The translations under genes were made by a program, and so were the position numbers. Shown piece by piece: positions 31,979 to 41,235 of a DNA stretch of 64,000 bases (position 1 is the first letter of the stretch; every line of letters begins with the position of its first letter). Source of the DNA: Stappia indica (GTDB lineage: Bacteria > Pseudomonadota > Alphaproteobacteria > Rhizobiales > Stappiaceae); assembly GCF_020177335.1 (NCBI RefSeq), contig NZ_JAIVMG010000001.1, positions 248,001 to 312,000 on the forward strand. The letters are read 5' to 3'. The notes under the pieces were generated by a model. That model ran no database searches. It saw nothing but the letters and a program-made list of their open reading frames with translations, and had not been told where the DNA came from.

Positions 31979-32314
31979 ATGCTGATTTCGCCTGCCTATG
32001 CGCAAGGTGTCGGTGGTGCCGGCACGCAGGAAATGCTGATGTCGATCCTGCCGTTCGTCCTGATCTTCGTGATCATGTATTTCCTGATCATCCGCCCGCA
32101 GCGTCAGCGCATGAAGCAGCACCAGGAAATGGTCGCCAATCTGCGCCGCGGCGACACGGTGGTGACGGCCGGTGGCCTGATCGGCAAGATCTCCAAGGTG
32201 GTCGACGAGACGGAAGTGCAGATCGAGGTCGCCGAGGGCATGAAGGTGCGCACGGTGCGCAGCATGATCCAGGAAGTCCGCTCCAAGACGGAGCCGGTCA
32301 AGGACAACGGCTGA
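31979..32314 (+). CDS. yajC: Preprotein translocase accessory subunit YajC
   Basis: YajC (111 residues) is a single-pass membrane partner of SecDF. The N-terminal helix (about residues 19-40, SILPFVLIFVIMYFLIIRPQ) ends in the conserved IIRPQRQRMKQHQEM, and a small cytoplasmic domain follows with LRRGDTVVTAGGLIGKI. The ATG at 31979 has a GAGGAG ribosome-binding site. It heads the yajC-secD-secF operon. Confidence 0.96.
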   Translation: MLISPAYAQGVGGAGTQEMLMSILPFVLIFVIMYFLIIRPQRQRMKQHQEMVANLRRGDTVVTAGGLIGKISKVVDETEVQIEVAEGMKVRTVRSMIQEVRSKTEPVKDNG

Positions 32315-32391
32315 CACGCCGCCACGGATAGACGCTCCCCGCCGCACGCCGCCACTCCGGGCGACGCGGGGAAACCAGAAACGGCCACGCC

Positions 32392-34002
32392 ATGCTCTAC
32401 TTTGCACGCTGGAAGATCAGCCTGATCGTCCTCGTCGTCCTCGCCGGGTTGGTGACGACCCTGCCGAACTTCTTCTCCTCGGACACGCTGAAGGCCTGGC
32501 CGGACTGGCTGCCCAAGCGTCAGGTCGTGCTTGGCCTCGATCTGCAGGGCGGGGCCTATCTGCTTTATGAGATCGACCGCAAGGACTACGTCGCCAAGCG
32601 GCTGAAGACGCTGGTCGGCGATATCCGGCAGACGCTGCGCGAGGATCCGCGCATTGGCTATACCGGTCTCGGCGTGCAGGGAAATGGCGCGCAGGTGCGT
32701 ATTCGCGACCTGGACCGGCTGGCCGAAGCGGAAAAGCGACTGGCGGAGTTGAAGAATCCGCTGGTTGCCAATCTCTTTGGCGGGCAGGCGGTCGATGAAT
32801 TCGACATGACCGTGTCGGAAGACGGGTTGGTCCGTTTCGCCTACTCCGAGCAGGGGCTGTCGCAGCGTATCAGCTCGATCGTTCAGCAGTCGATCGAGGT
32901 GATCCGGCTGCGTCTTGACGAATTCGGCACCACGGAGCCGAGCATCCAGCGGCAGGGCGAGGACCGCATCCTGGTGGAAGCGCCGGGTGAGGGCGATCCG
33001 CAGCGGCTGAAGGAACTGGTGGGCCAGACCGCGCAGTTGACCTTCCATATGGTCGATCAGTCGATGAGCCCGGAACAGGCGATGCAGTCGCGTCCGCCCG
33101 TCGGCTCTGTGGTGACGTATTCCGCCGACGATCCGCCGATTCCCTACCTGCTGGAAGAAGCTCCGCTTCTGTCCGGTGAGGATCTGGTGGATGCGCAGGT
33201 CTCCTTCGATCAGCGCACCAACGAACCGGTGGTGAACTTCCGCTTCAATACCTCCGGCGCGCGGACCTTCTCCGTGGTGACCCAGCGCAATGTCGGACGC
33301 CCGTTCGCCATCGTGCTCGACAATGAGGTGATTTCCGCTCCGGTGATCCGCGAGCCGATCACCGGCGGTTCGGGGCAGATCTCCGGCAGCTTCACGGTTG
33401 AAAGCGCCAATGACCTGGCGGTGCTCCTGCGCGCGGGCGCGCTGCCGGCCAAGCTGACGGTGATCGAGGAACGCTCCATCGGTCCGGGGCTCGGACAGGA
33501 TTCGGTCGATGCCGGCCGTATCGCCTCGCTGATCGGCGCGGCGCTGGTGATTGTCTTCATGATTCTGGCCTATGGCCGCTTCGGCGTGATTGCCGATCTG
33601 GCGCTTCTGGCCAACATCCTGATGATCTTCGGAGCCCTGACCACGCTTCAGGCGACGCTGACCTTGCCGGGCATTGCCGGTATCGTCCTGACCATCGGCA
33701 TGGCGGTGGACGCCAATGTGCTGATCTTCGAGCGTATTCGTGAGGAAGCGCGCGCCGGCCGTTCGGCCATCAGCGCGATCGACGCCGGGTATTCGCGGGC
33801 ATTGGGGACGATCCTGGATGCCAATATCACGACGCTGATCGCGGCTCTGATCCTGTTCCAGCTCGGGTCGGGACCGATCCGCGGCTTTGCGGTGACGCTG
33901 GCGATCGGTATCTTCACCACCGTGTTTTCCGCCTTTACCTTCTCGCGGCTTCTTGTCGCCCTTTGGGTGCGCTGGCAGCGCCCAAGCCGCTTGCCGATCT
34001 GA
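32392..34002 (+). CDS. secD: Protein translocase subunit SecD
   Basis: SecD (536 residues) uses the proton gradient to complete protein export through SecYEG. The N-terminal helix and the GLDLQGGAYLLYEID signature are followed by a large periplasmic P1 domain. Five C-terminal helices include GIAGIVLTIGMAVDANVLIF and FERIREEARAG, which are hallmarks of the SecD/SecF (RND) family. Confidence 0.97.
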   Translation: MLYFARWKISLIVLVVLAGLVTTLPNFFSSDTLKAWPDWLPKRQVVLGLDLQGGAYLLYEIDRKDYVAKRLKTLVGDIRQTLREDPRIGYTGLGVQGNGAQVRIRDLDRLAEAEKRLAELKNPLVANLFGGQAVDEFDMTVSEDGLVRFAYSEQGLSQRISSIVQQSIEVIRLRLDEFGTTEPSIQRQGEDRILVEAPGEGDPQRLKELVGQTAQLTFHMVDQSMSPEQAMQSRPPVGSVVTYSADDPPIPYLLEEAPLLSGEDLVDAQVSFDQRTNEPVVNFRFNTSGARTFSVVTQRNVGRPFAIVLDNEVISAPVIREPITGGSGQISGSFTVESANDLAVLLRAGALPAKLTVIEERSIGPGLGQDSVDAGRIASLIGAALVIVFMILAYGRFGVIADLALLANILMIFGALTTLQATLTLPGIAGIVLTIGMAVDANVLIFERIREEARAGRSAISAIDAGYSRALGTILDANITTLIAALILFQLGSGPIRGFAVTLAIGIFTTVFSAFTFSRLLVALWVRWQRPSRLPI

Positions 34003-34020
34003 CCGCCGGGGACCCAGGAC

Positions 34021-34980
34021 ATGCTACTCAGACTCATCCCGGACAACACCCAGATCCGCTTCATGCGGCTCAGGACCATCTCCTATCCGCTCACCATCGT
34101 GCTCATTCTGGCATCGATCGGTCTGTTCTTTTCCGTCGGGCTGAATTTCGGCATCGACTTCAAGGGCGGCACGGTCTTCGAGATGAAGACGATGGAATCG
34201 CCCGCCGATATCTCCGGCATCCGCACCCAGCTCGGCACGCTCGATCTGGGCGATGTGCAGGTGCAGCAGTTCGGTGCGCCGGATGAGGTGCTGGTGCGGG
34301 TGCAGCAGCCCGATGGCGGCGAACTGGCACAGCAGTCGGTGGTATCGCTGGTGCGCGAGGCCTTTGGCGAGAGCGTCGAATTCCGGCGGGTCGAGGTTGT
34401 CGGCCCGCGTGTGTCCGGCGAACTGGCCCAGGCCGGTACCATCGCGGTGGTCGCCTCGCTGCTGGTGATCCTGTTCTACATCTGGTTCCGCTTCGAGTGG
34501 CATTTCGCCATCGGCGCGATCATCACCACGGTGAACGACATCATCATCACCATCGGCCTGTTCGTGGTGCTGCAGCTTGAGTTCTCTCTGTCGAGTATCG
34601 CGGCGGTGCTGACCATCATCGGGTATTCGCTGAACGATACGGTGGTGGTCTATGACCGAATCCGCGAGAATCTCCGGCGTTACAAGAAAATGCCGCTGCC
34701 GGAGCTGCTCGACCGCTCGATCAACGAAATGCTGTCCCGGACCGTGATGACTTCGGTCACCACCTTGCTGGCGCTGCTGGCTCTCTACAGCTTTGGCGGC
34801 GAGGTGATTCGCTCCTTCACGCTGGCGATGATCTTCGGCGTGGTGATCGGCACCTATTCCTCGATCTTCCTGGCAGCGCCGATGCTGATCGTGCTCAAGC
34901 TGCGCCCGTCCGCCGTGACGGGACCGGACAGCGACGCCGGCGATGCGCCGGGCGAAGACAACAAGGCTGCCTCGGCCTGA
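34021..34980 (+). CDS. secF: Protein translocase subunit SecF
   Basis: SecF (319 residues) pairs with SecD. The first helix leads to the conserved NFGIDFKGGTVFEMK, and the C-terminal half holds five helices with SLNDTVVVYDRIRENLRRY. It starts 18 bases after secD. A short acidic tail (DSDAGDAPGEDN) ends the protein. Mth938- and NDUFAF6-like genes follow on the same strand. Confidence 0.97.
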   Translation: MLLRLIPDNTQIRFMRLRTISYPLTIVLILASIGLFFSVGLNFGIDFKGGTVFEMKTMESPADISGIRTQLGTLDLGDVQVQQFGAPDEVLVRVQQPDGGELAQQSVVSLVREAFGESVEFRRVEVVGPRVSGELAQAGTIAVVASLLVILFYIWFRFEWHFAIGAIITTVNDIIITIGLFVVLQLEFSLSSIAAVLTIIGYSLNDTVVVYDRIRENLRRYKKMPLPELLDRSINEMLSRTVMTSVTTLLALLALYSFGGEVIRSFTLAMIFGVVIGTYSSIFLAAPMLIVLKLRPSAVTGPDSDAGDAPGEDNKAASA

Positions 34981-35020
34981 GGATGGCGCGTCGCCGGAGA
35001 GGCGGCGCCGGGAGACAACG

Positions 35021-35419
35021 ATGGCAAAGCGCGGCGAAGGCATCGTGATCCGTGATGCCCATTTTCCGGGACGGGTTCCGATCGACGCCTATGGTGACGG
35101 CGGGTTCCGTTTCGCGGAAATGTCGCACCGCGGTTCGATCCTCTGCGTTCCAAGTGGGATCTACGGCTGGGATGCGCGGGCGGTCGCCGATATCGATGTC
35201 GCCGCGCTTGAGCGGGTGTTCCAGGAAGCAGGGGACATCGAGGTGCTGTTGGTGGGCACGGGTGAGACGCTGGTGCCGATCCCGGCGGATCTCAAGGCCG
35301 CGCTGCGGGACGCTGGTATTCGCTCCGATCCCATGTCCACCGGCGCGGCGGTGCGCACCTACAATGTTCTTCTGTCGGAGGATCGTGCCGTTGCCACGGT
35401 CCTGTTGGCCGTGGACTGA
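35021..35419 (+). CDS. Mth938-domain protein, NDUFAF3 homologue
   Basis: This 132-residue protein has the Mth938/DUF498 fold, with a start of the type YGDGGFRFAEMSHRGSILC and the central LLVGTGETLVPIPADLK. The human member NDUFAF3 helps assemble mitochondrial complex I, and bacterial relatives near secDF are known. The ATG at 35021 has a GGGAG ribosome-binding site. The next gene resembles NDUFAF6, another complex I assembly factor, which strengthens the functional link. Confidence 0.88.
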   Translation: MAKRGEGIVIRDAHFPGRVPIDAYGDGGFRFAEMSHRGSILCVPSGIYGWDARAVADIDVAALERVFQEAGDIEVLLVGTGETLVPIPADLKAALRDAGIRSDPMSTGAAVRTYNVLLSEDRAVATVLLAVD

Positions 35420-35446
35420 GGCGCGTGGAGCCCTAGGTGTCGTCCC

Positions 35447-36310
35447 ATGAGCGCTGAGCAATCCCCTGGCGACGAGCACTGTCTGGCGCTCGTGCGCCAG
35501 CATGACTTCGACCGATACCTGTCACTGCTCTTCGCTCCGGAAGCGGAGCGGGGCGGTCTGGCGGCGCTTTATGCCTTCAACATGGAGGTTGCGCGGGCGC
35601 GGGAGATCGTGTCCGATCCGATGCCCGGGGAAATCCGGCTGCAATGGTGGCGCGATGCCTTGCAGGCCCCCGCGGGCGGCGATGCCGACCAGCATCCGGT
35701 GGCTGGAGCCATCCGGCGCACCATCGAGACCTATCATCTGCCGCTTGAAGCGTTCCTCAACTTGATCGATGCACGCATCTTCGATCTTTACGACGATCCG
35801 ATGCCCTGTCTCGGCGATCTGGAAGGGTATGCCGGCGAGACGTCGTCAGCGCTGATCCAGCTTGCCGCGATTGTTCTTTCCAAGGGGACGGACCCTGATA
35901 CCGCTGAGATTTCCGGCCATGCGGGCGTCGCCTATGCGCTGACCGGCTTGATGCGTGCCTTGCCCTGGCATTCGGCGCGGCGGCAACTCTATCTGCCCGC
36001 CGATCTTCTCGATGCTCATGGGGTCGATCGGGAAACGGTGTTTCGTGGGGAGTGCACCCCGGCGCTGAAGGCGGCGTTGCGCGAGTTGGCCGGCATTGCC
36101 CATTCGCATCTTGCCAGAACCCGGGCACGGATTGACGGGTTGCCCGCGGCGGTGGTCCCGGCGTTTCTGCCGGTCTGCCTGGTCGAGCCGTTGCTGGAGC
36201 GGATGGCACATCAGGATTTCGATCTGTTCGCCAAACCTCCGGAGCTGTCACGTCTGCGCCGACAGTGGATATTGTGGCGGTCCTGGCGACGGGCGGGCAA
36301 GCGCGTCTGA
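35447..36310 (+). CDS. Squalene/phytoene synthase-like protein, NDUFAF6 type
   Basis: This 287-residue protein has the trans-prenyltransferase (squalene/phytoene synthase) helical fold. The Asp-rich substrate motifs of true synthases are missing; in the first position it reads YAFNMEVARAREIVSD. Several stretches follow the pattern I recall for mitochondrial NDUFAF6: DLEGYAGETSSALIQLA, ALPWHSARRQLYLPADLL, and the C-terminal MAHQDFDLF with WILWRSWRRA. It is therefore more likely a complex I assembly factor than a terpene enzyme. It lies 27 bases behind the NDUFAF3 homologue. Confidence 0.82.
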   Translation: MSAEQSPGDEHCLALVRQHDFDRYLSLLFAPEAERGGLAALYAFNMEVARAREIVSDPMPGEIRLQWWRDALQAPAGGDADQHPVAGAIRRTIETYHLPLEAFLNLIDARIFDLYDDPMPCLGDLEGYAGETSSALIQLAAIVLSKGTDPDTAEISGHAGVAYALTGLMRALPWHSARRQLYLPADLLDAHGVDRETVFRGECTPALKAALRELAGIAHSHLARTRARIDGLPAAVVPAFLPVCLVEPLLERMAHQDFDLFAKPPELSRLRRQWILWRSWRRAGKRV

Positions 36311-36419
36311 GCCTGCGCGCGCCTTCGCGTAAAAGGTGCCATCTGCGTAACCGGGTCTTCAACATTCCGCGCTATTGCTGAGTTTCCGAATGCGATTGGA
36401 GATATTGCGGGTGGTGGAC

Positions 36420-38384
36420 ATGAGGAAGCAGGGGCGATCGCTGGCTGCATCATTGGGTGGTATTCTGGCCGCTGGCTGGTTGGCGCTTGGTTTGGTCGCC
36501 TTCCCCGGGCCGCTTGTGTCTGGGGCTAGCGCTCAGCAAGAACCGGAGGTGGCGGTTCAGCCGATCGGACAGGTGGTGGGCGCGGCTGACGATTCGTCGC
36601 TGGAAGCGGCCGAGCCGGCTGGCACGGTCACCAAGATCGACATCCAAAGCTATCTGCGCGACTATCCGATCGTTCCGCCGGACACGTCTAGCCCGCGCGC
36701 CGCGCTTGGCAGCTATCTTGCGATCATGCGCGAGGCCTCGAGCATCTGGATGCGGGTGGCCAAAGACTTCCAGGAGAGCAAAGAGCCGCGGCTTTCCGAG
36801 GAACAGGAACGGGATCTCGCGCTTGTCCGGCTGCTGATCGCCAAGGCGTCCCAAATTTTCGACCTTGGCGATATTGCCGAGACCGCGCGCGAGAGCGCCA
36901 GCATCGAGATCGTTCTGCAGTTTCAGGAGATCCTCGACCGAATTCATCTGCCCAAGCTGAGCACGGTTCCGGGAGAGAGCGCGGGGTCGTTCGACTATCA
37001 CAAGAATCGCGATAGTTTGCCGGACCGTTGGACGATCCCCGGTACGGACATCGAATTCGCGGCGTCGGAGGGCAAGGGAAGCTATCTCGTCACGCGGGAA
37101 ACGGTGGACCGTATTGCTGACAATTACGAGTTGATCAAGCAGTTTCCCGCCCGCTCGGATACAGGCCTCGACCTCTACAAGTACTATATCTACACGCCGG
37201 GCAATCTCGTTGCGCCGCGCTGGTACGATCTGATCCTGGCCGGTCCGCCCTGGTTGCGCACGGAGTTCATGTCGCAGACTTACTGGCAGTGGATCGCGCT
37301 TGCGCTTCTGAGCGTGATGGCGGTCACGCTTCTGATGCTGGTCCATCGCTGGAACCGGTGGCGCGCGGTGCCGACCTCCGACTTCCGTCGCCAGATGCGC
37401 CGGCTTCAGTTCCCGCTTCTGTTCATGGGGACCTTGGCCTCGTTCCGCTATCTGGTCGAACAGGAAGTCAACATCACCGGGGCTCCGATGGTTGTGATCA
37501 GCACCGTGACCACGGTGCTGATGTGGACCACGATGGCCTGGCTGATTTACCAGACGATCGAGCTGATCGCGAGCTGGGTGATGAAGAACCCGGCGGTGTC
37601 AGCCGAAAGCCTGGATTCCAGTCTGCTGCGCACGGCGTTCCGCGCCTTCGGCTTTACGCTGTCAGTGGTCGTCATGGGCTATGGGGCAACGCGGATCGGC
37701 ATTCCGATCTATGGTGTTATCGCCGGTCTCGGTGTCGGTGGTCTGGCGGTGGCCCTTGCCGCCCAGCCGACCCTGGAGAACCTGATCGGCGGCATCATCC
37801 TCTACGCCGACCGCATGGTCCGGGTTGGCGAGTACTGCGAATTCGAGGGCATGTCCGGCACGGTCGAGGCCATCGGTATTCGCTCGACCCGGATCCGCGC
37901 GCTCGACCGCTCGCTGATCACGGTGTCGAATTCGGATCTGGCGAAGTTCAAGATCGTCAACATGAGCCGGCGCGACAGGTCGCTGTTCATGCACACGATT
38001 GGCCTGCGCTACGAGACCAGCCCGGAGGCAATGGAGCGGATCATCGAGCAGATCCGGGACTATATGGTGGAGCACCCGAAGGTATTGGATCAGGTGGTGC
38101 TGCGTGTCACCTTCGTGGCTTATGGCGACTATTCGCTGGATGTGAGCATCTACACCCTGATCGGGACCTCCGACCGCAATCAGTTCATGGCGATCCAGCA
38201 GGAGCTACTGTTCGAGGTTGGCCGCATCGTTCAGGCGAATGGTTCGGACTTTGCCTTCCCGTCCAATGTCACCTATCTGGGGCGTGATGGCGGCTTGCCG
38301 GAGATCGAGGTCAAGGACCAGGTCCAGCCGGCGGGCGGTGACCTGTCCCAGCAGCCGAAGGAGGCCGCCGCTCCGGTGGCTTGA
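36420..38384 (+). CDS. Large MscS-family mechanosensitive channel
   Basis: This protein of about 654 residues carries a signal peptide (MRKQGRSLAAS to GASAQ) and a periplasmic helical domain of about 250 residues. Several membrane helices follow, then the MscS core. The pore helix is rich in Gly/Ala (VIAGLGVGGLAVALAAQPTL), and the beta domain follows (GEYCEFEGMSGTVEAIGIRS). Such proteins release solutes on osmotic downshift. The ATG at 36420 is preferred because it directly begins a typical signal peptide; in-frame starts at 36375 and 36390 do not. Confidence 0.9.
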   Translation: MRKQGRSLAASLGGILAAGWLALGLVAFPGPLVSGASAQQEPEVAVQPIGQVVGAADDSSLEAAEPAGTVTKIDIQSYLRDYPIVPPDTSSPRAALGSYLAIMREASSIWMRVAKDFQESKEPRLSEEQERDLALVRLLIAKASQIFDLGDIAETARESASIEIVLQFQEILDRIHLPKLSTVPGESAGSFDYHKNRDSLPDRWTIPGTDIEFAASEGKGSYLVTRETVDRIADNYELIKQFPARSDTGLDLYKYYIYTPGNLVAPRWYDLILAGPPWLRTEFMSQTYWQWIALALLSVMAVTLLMLVHRWNRWRAVPTSDFRRQMRRLQFPLLFMGTLASFRYLVEQEVNITGAPMVVISTVTTVLMWTTMAWLIYQTIELIASWVMKNPAVSAESLDSSLLRTAFRAFGFTLSVVVMGYGATRIGIPIYGVIAGLGVGGLAVALAAQPTLENLIGGIILYADRMVRVGEYCEFEGMSGTVEAIGIRSTRIRALDRSLITVSNSDLAKFKIVNMSRRDRSLFMHTIGLRYETSPEAMERIIEQIRDYMVEHPKVLDQVVLRVTFVAYGDYSLDVSIYTLIGTSDRNQFMAIQQELLFEVGRIVQANGSDFAFPSNVTYLGRDGGLPEIEVKDQVQPAGGDLSQQPKEAAAPVA

Positions 38385-38413
38385 ACTCCGGTACCTCCGG
38401 CCCCTGAATGACA

Positions 38414-38450
38414 AAGCCCGCCGCGATTTGTACTCGCGGCGGGCTTTTTT
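38414..38450. terminator. Terminator between the convergent mscS-type gene and trmFO
   Basis: A 13-base perfect stem (38414-38426 with 38434-38446) is followed by TTTT on the plus strand. On the minus strand a shorter T-run follows, so it may serve both convergent genes. Confidence 0.9.
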
Positions 38451-38477
38451 CATGCGGTGTGCGGATGCGCGCGGTGC

Positions 38478-39893
38478 TTAGTCTGCTGTGGCTGGCGGCA
38501 CATGCGCTGTCATCCACTCGGCGAAATCGGCACGACCACGCCGGGTCAGCGCGGCTTTCTTGGCCTTGGATTTTTCCTTGCCCTTGTAGCGCCGGCCCTC
38601 GGCGTCGGCCTTCGGTGTCTCGATGGGCGGGAACAGGCCGAAGTTGACGTTCATCGGCTGGAACGAGCCCGGACCGGGTTCGTCGCGCAGGATATGCCCG
38701 CCGGTGATGTGACCGAGCAGCGCCCCCATGGCGCTGGTCGGCGGCGGCGGCGGCAGGGTGTGGCCGAGCCGCTCGCTGGCGGCGAACAGGCCGGTGAGGC
38801 AGCCGATGCTGGCCGATTCCACATAGCCTTCGCAGCCGGTGATCTGGCCGGCAAAGCGCAGGGCGGGACGTGCCTTCAGGCGCAAGGTGCCGTCGAGCAG
38901 CTTTGGCGAGTTGAGGAAGGTGTTGCGGTGCAGGCCGCCGAGGCGGGCGAACACCGCGTCTTCAAGGCCCGGGATCATGCGGAAGATCTCAAGCTGCGCC
39001 CCGTGCTTCAGCTTGGTCTGGAAGCCGACCATGTTGTAGAGCGTGCCAAGGGCGTTGTCCTGCCGGAGCTGGACCACCGCATAGGGCTTTTCGTCAGGCT
39101 TGTGGGCGTTGGTCAGGCCCATCGGCTTCATCGGGCCATGCCGTAGGGTTTCCCGGCCGCGTTCGGCCATCACCTCGATCGGCAGGCAACCATCGAAATA
39201 GGGGGTGTTGGTCTCCCACTCCTTGAAATCCGCCTTGGGGCCCTCAATCAGGGCATCGATGAAGGCATCGTATTGAGCCTTGTCCATCGGGCAGTTGATG
39301 TAGTCCTTGCCGGTGCCGCCTGGGCCGACCTTGTCGTAGCGCGATTGGAACCAGGCGGTGTCGAAGTCGATGGAATCGAAATGGATGATCGGCGCGATGG
39401 CATCGAAGAAGGCCAGGGCGTCCTCGCCCGTCGCCTGCAGCACCGCTTCCGAAAGCGCCGGCGAGGTCAGCGGGCCGGTGGCGATGATGACGCTGTCCCA
39501 GTCCTCCGGCGGCAGGGTGGTGATCTCTTCGCGCTCGATGGTGATCAGCGGGTGGGCGGCAAGGGTTGCGCTGACGGCTGCGGCAAACCCGTCCCGGTCG
39601 ACGGCGAGCGCCCCGCCGGCGGGCACCTGATGGTCGTCGGCGCAGGACATGATCAGCGATCCGGACCGGCGCAGCTCGTCATGCAGCAGCCCGACCGCGT
39701 TGTGATCGGCATCGTCGGAGCGGAAGGAGTTGGAGCAGACCAGCTCGGCCAGGTCCTCGGTCTTGTGCGCGGCCGTGCCCTTCACGGGGCGCATTTCGTG
39801 CAGCACCACCGGAATGCCGCGCCGGGCGAGTTGCCAGGCGGCTTCCGAACCGGCGAGCCCGCCGCCGATAACATGAACAGGCTGCATCGTCAT
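38478..39893 (-). CDS. trmFO: Methylenetetrahydrofolate--tRNA-(uracil-54-C5)-methyltransferase TrmFO
   Basis: TrmFO (471 residues) methylates U54 of tRNAs with methylenetetrahydrofolate and FADH2. The N-terminal FAD site [19 protein letters not shown] and the next [19 protein letters not shown] are diagnostic, and the C-terminal [10 protein letters not shown] is also typical. The ATG at 39893 has AGGAT upstream. An internal ATG two codons later is possible. Confidence 0.97.
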   Translation of the reverse strand: MTMQPVHVIGGGLAGSEAAWQLARRGIPVVLHEMRPVKGTAAHKTEDLAELVCSNSFRSDDADHNAVGLLHDELRRSGSLIMSCADDHQVPAGGALAVDRDGFAAAVSATLAAHPLITIEREEITTLPPEDWDSVIIATGPLTSPALSEAVLQATGEDALAFFDAIAPIIHFDSIDFDTAWFQSRYDKVGPGGTGKDYINCPMDKAQYDAFIDALIEGPKADFKEWETNTPYFDGCLPIEVMAERGRETLRHGPMKPMGLTNAHKPDEKPYAVVQLRQDNALGTLYNMVGFQTKLKHGAQLEIFRMIPGLEDAVFARLGGLHRNTFLNSPKLLDGTLRLKARPALRFAGQITGCEGYVESASIGCLTGLFAASERLGHTLPPPPPTSAMGALLGHITGGHILRDEPGPGSFQPMNVNFGLFPPIETPKADAEGRRYKGKEKSKAKKAALTRRGRADFAEWMTAHVPPATAD

Positions 39894-40061
39894 GAGATCC
39901 TTCGCTTTGCGCGGATGAGGGAAGGGGCCATCGCGGCGGTGGAGCGCGGTCGTGGTCTGCGCTCCGCCCTGCGCGTGGCGGTTCTGCGAGGGATGTAGCG
40001 CGTCGGCTGGTCAGAGGCAACGAAACAGGAGATAACACCTGAGGAATGATCGTGAGGAAGA

Positions 40062-40691
40062 ATGAGACATCAAGGACTGATCAGGGCAATGCCGGCGCTG
40101 GTGCTGAGCCTGTTTGTCGCCGCAGGGTGCAGCGGCCAGGTGAACGGGCACGCGGGCAGTTGGTACGCGGCGCATGATGGGGTGATGCCGCGCGGTGAAA
40201 GCCGGATTTATGTGTGCCATGCCTTCGGTTGCGCCCGGAAGACGCCGGTGCAGTTCACGGAAAAGGATCTGCGGACCCTGCGTGCCATCCTGGCCAGGGG
40301 CAAGGCATCGGCGCGGGAAGAACGCAAGGCCATCGCACGGGCGATTGCCTGGTCGGAAAAGCGCATCGGACCGGAGGTTGGGTCAAGCGCGGATGTCGGC
40401 GGCTATGATTTGTACAACGCCGGCGTGCCCGGGCAAATGGACTGTATCGACGAGGCCACCAACACCACCAGCGTCTTGCTCGTGGCTGCCCGCAATGGCT
40501 ATCTGCGCCATCATGAGGTGCGCGTGCCGGTGGCGCGCGGTTTCTTCCTCGATGGGCGCTATCCCCATGCCACGGCCGTCGTGGCGGAGCGTCCCGGCGG
40601 GGCTGCCTATGCGGTGGATTCCTGGCCAAAGGCCAATGGTGCGCCGCCGGTGATCATGCCTCTGGAGGCCTGGTTCGCGGCCCGGGGGTGA
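40062..40691 (+). CDS. Lipoprotein of unknown function with a possible Cys-His-Asp triad
   Basis: This 209-residue protein has a lipoprotein signal peptide with lipobox VAAGC (Cys23). The C-terminal half carries a pattern like transglutaminase/papain-type folds: Cys128 in GQMDCIDEATNT, His169 in RYPHATAVV and Asp186 in AYAVDSWP. I recognise no named family, so catalytic function is inference. A ribosome-binding site (GAGGAAG) precedes the ATG. The gene is divergent from trmFO. Confidence 0.8.
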   Translation: MRHQGLIRAMPALVLSLFVAAGCSGQVNGHAGSWYAAHDGVMPRGESRIYVCHAFGCARKTPVQFTEKDLRTLRAILARGKASAREERKAIARAIAWSEKRIGPEVGSSADVGGYDLYNAGVPGQMDCIDEATNTTSVLLVAARNGYLRHHEVRVPVARGFFLDGRYPHATAVVAERPGGAAYAVDSWPKANGAPPVIMPLEAWFAARG

Positions 40692-40825
40692 CCTCGCGCT
40701 TCCTTGACGGAGCAAGTTTCCCGCGAGAACCGTTTCCGCCACATCCGAAAACAAGAGGATGAGGGAGCGAAGTGAAGTTGTCCGAAGTTTTCAGTCGACT
40801 ATTTCTTTGATTTTCCGTCTTGCAA

Positions 40826-41021
40826 AGAAAAAAAGCAAGGCCAGAGGCCTTGCTTTTCAGGTTTCGCGTATCAAACCTTCAAACGTGCAGAGCAGATTTT
40901 GATCTGTTGCACGGGCTGCAGTCGTAACGACGCGCCTGAAGGCGCTTCCTCCCAAGACTCAGACCGCGATGTCCGATTATTTTGGCAAGGAAAGCCTTGC
41001 GGCTTTCTTGCTCTCTTATGG
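40826..41021 (-). ncRNA. Candidate structured small RNA, about 196 nt
   Basis: A transcript from the promoter at 41028-41056 would run leftwards to the terminator at 40828-40857. It contains several hairpins: GCAAGAAAGCC with GGCTTTCCTTGC, GCGCC-TTCA-GGCGC, a stem CGTGCA/TGCACG around CAGAT-CAAA-ATCTG, and AGGTTT/AAACCT. A 62-codon frame overlaps it but shows no recognisable protein and is probably fortuitous. It does not match the 6S, SRP, tmRNA or RNase P sequences I know, so it may be an undescribed RNA. Confidence 0.5.
40828..40857 (-). terminator. Rho-independent terminator of the minus-strand RNA
   Basis: The 12-base perfect stem (40831-40842 with 40846-40857) has a three-base loop. 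On the minus strand it is followed by seven T residues and then CTTT. On the plus strand the T-run is shorter (TTTTCAG), so the main user is a minus-strand transcript. Confidence 0.85.
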
Positions 41022-41027
41022 GACGGC

Positions 41028-41056
41028 ACATTAGCGCATCGTCGTGCTTTTGTCAC
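41028..41056 (-). promoter_or_regulatory. Promoter of the candidate RNA
   Basis: On the minus strand GTGACA (41051-41056) and TAATGT (41028-41033) are exactly 17 bases apart. The predicted start is near 41021. Confidence 0.45.
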
Positions 41057-41175
41057 CATTTTGTGCGGGTCGCGCTCATTTTTTTTGCGTGCTCCGCCAG
41101 GTTGTCAATCGTCCGCACCGGAGCTAATTGACGCACCGTCCATGCCCCTGTTGAAACAGTCATTTTTGGCCACCA

Positions 41176-41206
41176 TTGACCTTCCTGCGGCTGGAAGCCC
41201 TACATT
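41176..41206 (+). promoter_or_regulatory. CueR-type copper promoter of copA
   Basis: TTGACC (41176-41181) and TACATT (41201-41206) are 19 bases apart, the long spacer typical of MerR-family promoters. The spacer holds the copper dyad CCTTCC and GGAAG. This fits CueR, which untwists such promoters when Cu(I) is bound. The copA ATG lies 30 bases downstream. Confidence 0.85.
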
Positions 41207-41235
41207 GCTCGCATCGTGAAAAACGGAGCCTGGCG

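Noticed and set aside
30830-32407. Long minus-strand frame reading across the yajC promoter and yajC
   Set aside because: Only the part from 31777 downward shows the DUF815 ATPase; the upstream part is antisense to yajC and its promoter.
35447-36310. Squalene or phytoene synthase of hopanoid/carotenoid synthesis
   Set aside because: The Asp-rich catalytic motifs are absent, no terpenoid genes are nearby, and the sequence pattern fits NDUFAF6.
40871-41059. 62-codon minus-strand frame MVTKARRCANV...
   Set aside because: It coincides with strong hairpins and an RNA-type promoter/terminator layout, and the -10 box lies inside the frame downstream of its start, so the predicted transcript would lack the start codon.
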